From positions 1-54,355 of the forward strand of contig NZ_CABHOU010000022.1 in the NCBI RefSeq assembly GCF_902168175.1: a DNA stretch of 54,355 nucleotides, in the 5' to 3' direction. The notes beneath the pieces were generated by a model. It saw only the letters and a list, made by a program, of their open reading frames with translations. It searched no databases and was not told the DNA's origin. The stretch comes from an uncultured Chitinophaga sp. GTDB taxonomy: Bacteria > Bacteroidota > Bacteroidia > Chitinophagales > Chitinophagaceae. A program made the translations under genes and the position numbers. Below, in pieces: positions 47,990-54,355 of this stretch (its first letter is position 1; every line of letters begins with the position of its first letter).

Positions 47990-49084
47990 TTATTTGTCGT
48001 TGGTAATCCTGCCTTCCTGGTCTATACTCCAGGTGAGCTGGCTGTTATGTAATTCCACCCTCGCCGTAAACTGGCGGCTGATGGCTTCCATTTCTATATC
48101 GAACTGCTTACCGCCGCCGCCGTTTACGATGTTAGGCAGGCTAAGCGCCTGCAAACTGGTGGCGTATTTGCCTTTTTGCCGGCGGTATTGCTGTTGTTTA
48201 TAGTACACTTCCCAAAGCAGGCGACGTGCTTTTTCATCTTCCGGAAGCGGGGCGGCAACGTTACTGTTATCCTGTGCGCGGAACCAAAGGTTGCCCCATC
48301 TTTCCGGTGCATGCATATCTACAATGCCCTGTGGCGACCATACCCAGTTATGTTCTGGCAGCGGCCGGCCGTTTTTGCCTTTACGTTTTACATAACTGCC
48401 GTTTACCACATCCCAGTCCCACTGCACGCGCGAAAAGTTAATTCGCCAGCGGGTGTTTTCCTGCGGGCGAAGGTTCCAGTTATAAAAGCCTAATGCGGAA
48501 AATGGAATAGCCATTTCCACAGTCCAGGCGGTGTCATTGTCGCCGGGTTTGTTTATAGTGCCGTAATGATGTACGGCGCTTTTAAGCCCTCTTGCATTCC
48601 AGGTAATCATTGCGGGGCCGCCGTTGCGGTAAGGTTTTCCCATAAACAAGTCCAGGATGGTATTGTACGCGTTTACTTCAATTTCATAGTACTGATGTGT
48701 GTCGCCATTCGGATCAATAAATACTTCAAAGTCGTTATCGTGGTAAATGATGGTGTCGCGTTTGCGAAGACTGGCCTGTATATGCGGCTCTTCCAGTTCT
48801 GCAAAAATGAACAGGTAATCATCGTTCCACAACATTTTCACCCTTGTTTGGTAAGTAGGGCGCGGTTTTTTACTACCCTCAATATCGCCAAAGACTTCGC
48901 TCCATGGCGCTTTTTGCCAGGCAGTTTCCGATGCCCTTCCATCAATAGTAATACTATCGCCGGTGCGGTGGCTTACGTAATTTAATTGTTCCGGGAATAC
49001 TGTTTGTCCGTTCACTGTTAAGGCTGCCGGTAAAAGCAGCAGGCTTGTAAAGATGCTCCTGGCACCACAAAGAAATCTGCACAT
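47990..49084 (-). CDS. secreted CBM9-like carbohydrate-binding protein
   Basis: 364 residues. Signal peptide about 1-26 (LLLLPAALTVNGQ). A family-9-like carbohydrate-binding beta-sandwich spans about 40-265: DSITIDGRASETAWQKAPW, TRVKMLWNDDYLFIFAELEEPHI, DTIIYHDNDFEVFIDPNGDTHQYYEIEVNA and WTVEMAIPFSALG. The C-terminal ~95 residues (LLWEVYYKQQQYRRQKGKY…) are helical, then beta, with no known catalytic motif. It is first in a two-gene operon with a GHL10-like hydrolase, and likely feeds that enzyme with substrate at the cell surface or in the periplasm. Confidence 0.85.
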   Translation of the reverse strand: MCRFLCGARSIFTSLLLLPAALTVNGQTVFPEQLNYVSHRTGDSITIDGRASETAWQKAPWSEVFGDIEGSKKPRPTYQTRVKMLWNDDYLFIFAELEEPHIQASLRKRDTIIYHDNDFEVFIDPNGDTHQYYEIEVNAYNTILDLFMGKPYRNGGPAMITWNARGLKSAVHHYGTINKPGDNDTAWTVEMAIPFSALGFYNWNLRPQENTRWRINFSRVQWDWDVVNGSYVKRKGKNGRPLPEHNWVWSPQGIVDMHAPERWGNLWFRAQDNSNVAAPLPEDEKARRLLWEVYYKQQQYRRQKGKYATSLQALSLPNIVNGGGGKQFDIEMEAISRQFTARVELHNSQLTWSIDQEGRITNDK

Positions 49085-49283
49085 GGCGCTAAAAATAATA
49101 ATTACAAGTCTTTATCCAGTCAGCTAACAGGTAATTCACCGTAAAATGATGTTATATTGATAAGGAAGTCGCCTGGTAAGTGGTTTAGTACCAGCCCGGA
49201 GCGTAAAAAACAGGAATTAACATCAATTTCATTTGAGTATTAATTATATTTATTATATTATTGGTCATTGAAACTTAACCTAT

Positions 49284-49748
49284 ATGGAAACAAACATCCC
49301 TAATTCCCGTAATGAGCTTTCGGGTTTCTCAGACGAGCTGGACGATTTAGTTGTTCAGCACGACGCCAGCAGAGGCGAACGATTTGGTAATTACATTATC
49401 GATGTAATTATAGCCTCGGTGATCAGTCGTGCTTTTTTTGCGGTTATTTACGGCCGCTCGTTCCTCGAACAGGAGGAGTTTGCATGGGATACCTGGTTTA
49501 CGAGTGTGGTATTGAGTTCGGTTTTTATGCTGGCATTTTATACGTTGATGGAAGGGTTGCTGAAAGGCCGTTCTATCGGTAAATTTTTGACCGGCACTAA
49601 AGCTGTCAGGCGCGATGGCCAGCCATTCACATTTGGCGATGCCTTTTACCGCAGCCTTGTCCGCATTGTTCCTTTTGAGGTATTCTCCGGTTTTGGCACG
49701 CCGTGGCACGATCAGTGGACGGGTACAACCGTAGTGAAAAATAAATAG
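49284..49748 (+). CDS. RDD-family membrane protein (copy 1)
   Basis: 154 residues. The RDD domain spans about 30-150: DASRGERFGNYIIDVIIASVI carries the Arg-Asp pattern, followed by helices at about 38-58, 72-95 and a third weak one, and GLLKGRSIGKFLTGTKAVRRDG. It is about half identical to the protein encoded 40 bases downstream, with the same C-terminal block PFEVFSGFGTPWHD, so the two arose by tandem duplication. RDD proteins are small membrane proteins of mostly unknown role, some linked to ion exchange. Confidence 0.85.
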   Translation: METNIPNSRNELSGFSDELDDLVVQHDASRGERFGNYIIDVIIASVISRAFFAVIYGRSFLEQEEFAWDTWFTSVVLSSVFMLAFYTLMEGLLKGRSIGKFLTGTKAVRRDGQPFTFGDAFYRSLVRIVPFEVFSGFGTPWHDQWTGTTVVKNK

Positions 49749-49787
49749 TAATCATTAACTATACCTAACACTCGTAACTAAACCTTT

Positions 49788-50264
49788 ATGGAACAAAATT
49801 CTCCCTATTCTACTGATGAAAGACTGTCGCAGTTTTCATCCGATCTTGATAATCTTGTGGTGCATCAGGATGCCAGCAGAGGCGAACGATTCGCCAATTT
49901 TATCGTAGATCTTATCTGCGCTTATATCGTGATATTTATTTGTGGTGTTATACTTGCACTCACACTCCCTGGCTTCGGTGCAACCCTGGCAGCCGAAGAA
50001 GGCAGCTTTTCAGTAACGACTAATTTTGTAGGTATCATTTTCTTCCTGCTTTATTATACCGTTATAGAAGGCGCAACCGGCGGCCGTTCTATCGGTAAGT
50101 TCATTACCGGTACAAAAGCAACTACCCTCAATGGTGAAAAGCTTTCCTGGGGCGATGCTTTTAAAAGAAGCCTTTGCCGCATTGTTCCTTTTGAAGCATT
50201 CTCCGGTTTCGGCACGCCCTGGCACGACAAGTGGACCAACACGACGGTAGTAAAGAACAAGTAA
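49788..50264 (+). CDS. RDD-family membrane protein (copy 2)
   Basis: 158 residues, a paralogue of the preceding gene (LDNLVVHQDASRGERFANFIVDLI and IEGATGGRSIGKFITGTKAT align directly). Two or three membrane helices are seen (about 40-65 and 80-103). It converges with the next minus-strand RDD gene, the stops being only six bases apart. Function unknown. Confidence 0.85.
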   Translation: MEQNSPYSTDERLSQFSSDLDNLVVHQDASRGERFANFIVDLICAYIVIFICGVILALTLPGFGATLAAEEGSFSVTTNFVGIIFFLLYYTVIEGATGGRSIGKFITGTKATTLNGEKLSWGDAFKRSLCRIVPFEAFSGFGTPWHDKWTNTTVVKNK

Positions 50265-50270
50265 TCTTTT

Positions 50271-51080
50271 TTACCCCTTAACCCGGGTAACCAGGTAATT
50301 GTAGTCGTTCAATAATGTTTCGATAAAATGCATAGGCTCCATGTCGGTTTCGATGTGGAGCACTTCTTTGATACGTTGTGCAACCCGGGCCGCCAGCAGG
50401 TGGTCATTATGTTTCACCGACCGGTCTAATAGTTCCTTCACTTTGTTAAGGTCCTTGTCGGAAAGGCGCAGTATCTGGGTAAATTTAGGTTGATAACCGG
50501 TATCAGATATTTCGCGGAAGATAGTGTCCTGTATTGAATGGGTTTGTTTCACATTGATCACGATGGTACCTGCTGTAATGTCGCCCAGCCGTTGTTTCAA
50601 CGAAGAGCGGCTGATTACGATCAGCGGCATAAAAAATATCAGTGCAGTGATCAGTGATGTAAAGGCCATGAGGTCGTAGGCGCCGCTGCCAATCAATGCA
50701 AACAACAACAGTATCATCAGTGGCGATTCTATCAGGCGAAATAACCAGCGGATGAGGTGCTGGCTGATACTGGGCTCATTGCCCTGCATGCCTACGACCT
50801 TAATGTTCATCAGCTTTTTTCCGATGCTCTGCCCTTTCATCGTAAATTCGGTAACAGGGTAGTATAACGAAATGGGTATCAGCACAAGTACATACTCCAG
50901 GAATGCTGCCATCTTATGTTCGATGCCACCAAACGCCCACGAAAGAAGTAGTGTCAGGATGAGCCAGTAAGCGAACCTTATGGCCACATCAATGATATAC
51001 GCCCAAAAACGCTTGCCCATATCGGCCGACTCAAACTCAAGGTCGATGTTAAATGCGGTAGGTATTTTTATCGAAGTCAT
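50271..51080 (-). CDS. RDD-family membrane protein with C-terminal helical domain
   Basis: 269 residues. The RDD domain spans about 15-170 (ESADMGKRFWAYIIDVAIRFAYWLILTLLL, FTMKGQSIGKKLMNIKVVGMQG) with four to five membrane helices. A cytoplasmic C-terminal part (about 175-269, LSDKDLNKVKELLDRSVKHNDHLLAARVAQRIKEVL) is helical. It is divergent from the SpoIIM-like gene; this pairing is standard in Bacteroidota next to the DUF4129/DUF4350/MoxR genes, so it probably belongs to the same membrane complex. Confidence 0.88.
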   Translation of the reverse strand: MTSIKIPTAFNIDLEFESADMGKRFWAYIIDVAIRFAYWLILTLLLSWAFGGIEHKMAAFLEYVLVLIPISLYYPVTEFTMKGQSIGKKLMNIKVVGMQGNEPSISQHLIRWLFRLIESPLMILLLFALIGSGAYDLMAFTSLITALIFFMPLIVISRSSLKQRLGDITAGTIVINVKQTHSIQDTIFREISDTGYQPKFTQILRLSDKDLNKVKELLDRSVKHNDHLLAARVAQRIKEVLHIETDMEPMHFIETLLNDYNYLVTRVKG

Positions 51081-51140
51081 AATCAGAATTAAATATATTA
51101 TATTTCGGAGTATTTGTAGCCTGTAATTTTATGTGATGCC

Positions 51141-52127
51141 ATGAGAGAATCCCTCTTTATTAAGAAAAATGTCGACCGCTGGAAGAAGTACCAGGAGGAA
51201 CCCACAGAAGATCCGGATGAAATGGCGGAACGCTTCACTTCCCTGCTGGACGACCTCGCTTACGCCAAAACTTTCTACAGCGGAAACAGCTCTGCCAGGT
51301 ACATTAACAGCATGGCTGCCGTTATTTACAGGCGTATCTATAGTAGCACCCGCGGGGAGCGTGGGCGGATAGGCCGTTTTTTCACCCTTGAGCTGCCGCT
51401 GCTATTCGCCAAATACCAACGCGTTTTCCTGTTCACCTTTTGTTACTTCCTGCTTTTCTGCATTATTGCCGCTTTTTCGGCCGCACACGACGAAACGTTT
51501 GTGAGAGGGGTATTGGGAGATGAATACGTGAATACGACTGAAAGTAATATCGCTAACAACGACCCTTTCGGTGTATACAAGTCAGAAAACGAATGGGTGA
51601 TGTGGATGCGTATAGGCTATAATAATATCAGGGTTTCGATGCTCTGTTTTATCGGTGGTATTTTTTTCTCGGCAGGTACGCTGTGGCTGTTAACCTCTAA
51701 CGGAATTATGCTGGGCGCTTTCCAATATTACTTTTTTGCAAAGGGGCTCGGTATTCAGTCGATACTAACGATTTGGATACACGGTACGCTGGAAATATCG
51801 TCGATCGTTATTGCAGGTACTGCCGGACTTGTAATGGGCAATAGCCTGCTTTTTCCTGGTACGCACAAGCGGGTAGATTCACTTAAAAAAGCCGCGAGAG
51901 ACGGGGTGAAGATCATCGTGGCACTGATACCTATTTTCATTGCTGCCGCATTCCTGGAGAGTTTTATTACCCGCCGCGCACAGGAAATGCCCGTATGGCT
52001 ATGTGTAAGTATTCTTGCCATGTCGCTGGTATTCATGATCTGGTACTTTGTTTTGTACCCGCTACAACTTAAACGCGCAGGATATTTTCTAAACGAGAAC
52101 GGGAAACCGGAAAAAGCAAACGTATAG
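51141..52127 (+). CDS. SpoIIM-like integral membrane protein
   Basis: 328 residues with a cytoplasmic N-terminus (about 1-90) and five to six membrane helices (about 95-115 VFLFTFCYFLLFCIIAAF, 170-192 MLCFIGGIFFSAGTLWLL, 205-235, 262-280, 290-310). GTLEISSIVIAGTAGLVMGNSLLFPG is the conserved core of the stage II sporulation protein M family. These bacteria do not sporulate; the family acts here in an unknown envelope process with RDD and MoxR partners. First gene of a four-gene plus-strand operon, six bases before the next ATG. Confidence 0.88.
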   Translation: MRESLFIKKNVDRWKKYQEEPTEDPDEMAERFTSLLDDLAYAKTFYSGNSSARYINSMAAVIYRRIYSSTRGERGRIGRFFTLELPLLFAKYQRVFLFTFCYFLLFCIIAAFSAAHDETFVRGVLGDEYVNTTESNIANNDPFGVYKSENEWVMWMRIGYNNIRVSMLCFIGGIFFSAGTLWLLTSNGIMLGAFQYYFFAKGLGIQSILTIWIHGTLEISSIVIAGTAGLVMGNSLLFPGTHKRVDSLKKAARDGVKIIVALIPIFIAAAFLESFITRRAQEMPVWLCVSILAMSLVFMIWYFVLYPLQLKRAGYFLNENGKPEKANV

Positions 52128-52133
52128 CTGGGA

Positions 52134-53042
52134 ATGAAAATACTAAGGAATATAAAAAGATACCTCGTACTGCCAATCGTGCTGCTGCCCATGGCAGTAT
52201 GCGCACAGGAGCTGGAAGGTATTGAGGTAGATACGGCTTTGCTGAGTACCGAAGAACGAAGCATCATGGACCAGGATACCTCTACGCCCGTGTACGAGGA
52301 AGTGGAGGAGGAAGACAGCGAGGAGGCCGATGCCGAAAAAACGTACGATACCTGGGAAGCACTGCTGCGTGATAATACTAATCATACCCTGCGGGATACT
52401 GCCGCCCCCTTCGGTGAAACTAACCGCCCGGAACAAATTTCTCCCCGCAACGCCTCGCTGGAAGTACTGCGCGAATTGAGGAAAGATGAGTCTTTGCAAT
52501 ACGAAGAAGAAAGTAAACCTAAACCAAGAGAAATTAATAGTGGGGCCTGGGCGGCTTTTATGTCCAGAGCTGCAGGATTAATGGTGATATTTTTCTGGAT
52601 TTTTGTAGGGCTAATGGCGATCTTACTGATATGGGCCATCTATAAATATATATCTGGCAGCGACTTTTCATTTCTGCGCAGCAGTGGCACCCGAAAGAAA
52701 GGGGTGAAGCCTGAAGACGCAGCAACAGAAGAGGAGGAAGTGATCATTGATTTTGAGGCCAGTGCGCGTAAGGCAATTGCGGAAGGAAACTTCAGGCAGG
52801 CCGTTCGCTACCTGTACCTGCAAACGCTGGAACAGCTACAGGAAAAGCAACTTATCGCCGTAGCTACCGATAAAACCAATGCTGACTACCTCCGCGAAAT
52901 GCGCAGTTCGAACTGGTATAAACCATTTTCCATGCTCACGCTGGCTTATGAATATGTTTGGTATGGACAAACTACTATCAACAACCAGCAATTTGATGAT
53001 TTGTATGGCCGCTTTATGGCATTTAAAAACGAATTAAGGTAA
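52134..53042 (+). CDS. DUF4129-domain membrane protein
   Basis: 302 residues. Signal peptide or N-terminal anchor about 8-26, an acidic linker (EEVEEEDSEEADAEKTYDTW), a membrane helix at about 143-168 (GLMVIFFWIFVGLMAILLIWAIY) and a cytoplasmic DUF4129 domain (about 205-300, GNFRQAVRYLYLQTLEQLQEKQLIAVATDKTNADYLREM). DUF4129 proteins regularly accompany MoxR ATPases and DUF58 proteins. Function unknown. Confidence 0.85.
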   Translation: MKILRNIKRYLVLPIVLLPMAVCAQELEGIEVDTALLSTEERSIMDQDTSTPVYEEVEEEDSEEADAEKTYDTWEALLRDNTNHTLRDTAAPFGETNRPEQISPRNASLEVLRELRKDESLQYEEESKPKPREINSGAWAAFMSRAAGLMVIFFWIFVGLMAILLIWAIYKYISGSDFSFLRSSGTRKKGVKPEDAATEEEEVIIDFEASARKAIAEGNFRQAVRYLYLQTLEQLQEKQLIAVATDKTNADYLREMRSSNWYKPFSMLTLAYEYVWYGQTTINNQQFDDLYGRFMAFKNELR

Positions 53043-53046
53043 GGGC

Positions 53047-54276
53047 GTGAAAAAGAAAGTATTCATTTATACGATAATTGGCCTGGCCGCGCTGGTGTTC
53101 ATTGTAATGATGATCGCTATCGGGTATAATAACCAGGGCAGCAAACGGACGAAGTTTAAAGCTGACGCCCGCCTCTCGCTGGGCTACCGCGATAAAAGTG
53201 TGTACGGCGGATATGTTGCCTACAAATTGTTGCCCGGCTTCTTCGGCGGCCTGCCCTTACGTGTGGTCACTAAACCATTTGCCAAAACTTACAGTAAGGA
53301 TACGCATATGAGCAGCTCGGACGGCAGTGCGTATATTTTAACAGGTAAGCATATATACACCTCCGAGCAGGATGTGGCCGATATGTTAAGGTATGTGGAG
53401 GCGGGCAACCAGTTGTTTGTAGCCGCAGAATCAATTGACTCCCTTTTCATGGATACCTTCGGCTTTACCGATTCTATGGATGTAACGGGCGCTTCCAAAG
53501 GCGGCTCGCAGGTTTTTGTAAATCCGGCTTTAAGGCCGTCTGATTTTAGTTATGATGGCCGCATGGGCTATAATCATTTCGCTTCGCTCGATACTGCGGT
53601 GAGTGCGGTACTCGGAGAGGATGACCGCCACCAGGCTAATTTTGTGAGAATAACGCGGGGTAACGGGCAGGTATTCGTATCACTCAATCCCTATATTTTT
53701 ACCAACTATTTTCTGAATACGGGGAGCAACGAACAGGCGCTCGCGCACATGATGGCTTATATGCGTGCTGGTATAGGTGCCGTTTTCTGGGACGAATACT
53801 ATAAACACCTTAATGCCCCGCAGAGCGGCGATTTTTCTAACTGGCAGGTGCTGATGCGCTACCCGTCAATGAGATGGGCATTTTTGCTGGCATTGTTGTT
53901 ACTGATACTGTTTGCGGTGTTCGAAGGCAAGCGCAGGCAGCGTATCATTCCACCCAAACCTCCGGTAGTAAATACTTCGCTGGAGTTTGTGAAAACCCTG
54001 GGTAAGCTGTATTTCGCGCATCACAACAACCTGAACCTGGCGAATAAAATGATCGTGCATCTGCTGGAGTTTGTGCGTACGCAATACAACCTTAACACGA
54101 ATGTGCTGGACGTTGATTTTATCCATCGCCTTTCCCGTAAATCGGGACATAAAGAGGAAGAGGTGGAAAGGATGATAAGAATGGTGGACCACATCAGGCT
54201 TTCCAGCAGTATTACCGACGACGAACTAAAAGCATTCTATAAAAGTATTTACCATTTTTATTTAAAAACAAACTAG
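53047..54276 (+). CDS. DUF4350-domain membrane protein
   Basis: 409 residues with a GTG start at 53047, four bases after the previous stop. One N-terminal helix (about 5-24, IYTIIGLAALVFIVMMIAIG), a periplasmic GATase-like DUF4350 domain (about 45-240, SVYGGYVAYKLLPGFFGGL, EDVADML-type region, GQVFVSLNPYIFTNYF), a second helix at about 278-297 (MRWAFLLALLLLILFAVFEG) and a cytoplasmic tail. Fits the usual DUF4129-DUF4350-MoxR order. Function unknown. Confidence 0.85.
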   Translation: MKKKVFIYTIIGLAALVFIVMMIAIGYNNQGSKRTKFKADARLSLGYRDKSVYGGYVAYKLLPGFFGGLPLRVVTKPFAKTYSKDTHMSSSDGSAYILTGKHIYTSEQDVADMLRYVEAGNQLFVAAESIDSLFMDTFGFTDSMDVTGASKGGSQVFVNPALRPSDFSYDGRMGYNHFASLDTAVSAVLGEDDRHQANFVRITRGNGQVFVSLNPYIFTNYFLNTGSNEQALAHMMAYMRAGIGAVFWDEYYKHLNAPQSGDFSNWQVLMRYPSMRWAFLLALLLLILFAVFEGKRRQRIIPPKPPVVNTSLEFVKTLGKLYFAHHNNLNLANKMIVHLLEFVRTQYNLNTNVLDVDFIHRLSRKSGHKEEEVERMIRMVDHIRLSSSITDDELKAFYKSIYHFYLKTN

Positions 54277-54355
54277 ATGGAAACAGAAGTAATTGATAGT
54301 TTTCAGCCACGGGCCGACTTTTCGGCGCTGCACGAAGCAGTACAGGCAATAAGGA
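54277..54355 (+). CDS. probable MoxR-family AAA ATPase (5' end only)
   Basis: Only 26 codons are inside the window (METEVIDSFQPRADFSALHE…). The ATG directly follows the previous stop. The start of the sequence and the neighbours (SpoIIM-like, DUF4129, DUF4350) match the place of the MoxR ATPase in Bacteroidota. No Walker motif is inside the window, so the call rests on context. Confidence 0.6.
   Translation, partial: METEVIDSFQPRADFSALHEAVQAIR

Overview
The window looks like a chromosomal segment of a Bacteroidota soil or plant-associated bacterium, most likely Chitinophaga or a close Chitinophagaceae relative. The signs are two SusC/SusD pairs, a FecI-type sigma factor with a FecR anti-sigma factor, type IX secretion (T9SS) C-terminal domains on two large secreted proteins, A-rich ribosome binding regions, and several promoters of the Bacteroidota form TTG/TTTG-N18-20-TAnnTTTG. 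No 16S rRNA or marker gene is present, so the genus is an inference.

Layout. Positions 1-7978 (minus strand) hold a classic ECF sigma / FecR / SusC (with STN domain) / SusD / surface-protein nutrient-uptake locus. Positions 8001-9655 hold a small membrane protein and an SPFH/Band-7 protein. Positions 9656-11730 (minus) hold an accessory RNA locus: six tRNA genes (Ile-UAU, Lys-UUU, Ile-GAU, a divergent His-GUG, Arg-ACG, Gln-UUG), a YkuK-type RNase H-fold gene, then about 650 bases of degenerate tRNA-like and hairpin-rich sequence, with two candidate small ORFs upstream. Positions 11740-15727 carry interspersed repeats around a secreted GHL10 (DigH-like) hydrolase with a T9SS tail. Positions 15728-25695 (plus) are a six-gene polysaccharide-type utilisation operon: SusC, SusD, DUF5018 lipoprotein, GHL10/DUF4015-like hydrolase, NAGPA phosphodiester glycosidase and SGNH esterase. 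A GNAT acetyltransferase follows.

Positions 26336-32181 hold a four-gene, translationally coupled RNA-repair operon: Hen1 methyltransferase, two RlaP-like nucleotidyltransferases and the Pnkp kinase-phosphatase-ligase. It converges on a heavy-metal efflux operon (minus, 39808-32268: response regulator, histidine kinase, CzcC-, CzcB- and CzcA-like proteins; the RND pump has the D-D-E triad of divalent-cation pumps). Positions 40672-46101 encode a 1809-residue secreted protein of about 15 Ig-like (BIG2) repeats with a T9SS tail. Then come a lipoprotein, a GHL10-like hydrolase with a CBM9-like partner, and from 49284 a membrane cluster of RDD, SpoIIM-like, DUF4129, DUF4350 and the start of a probable MoxR ATPase gene.

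Most unusual material: (1) the tRNA array with YkuK and tRNA-like debris, including a rare Ile-UAU tRNA and a His-like tRNA with G at position 33; (2) two noncoding arrays with exact 11-bp periodicity (15139-15237 and 39946-40121); (3) the RNA-repair operon in the same window as the tRNA array; (4) three GHL10-type proteins, which with NAGPA and SGNH enzymes hint at a peptidoglycan or other cell-wall glycan as substrate. All family assignments come from reading motifs by eye; no database search was run.
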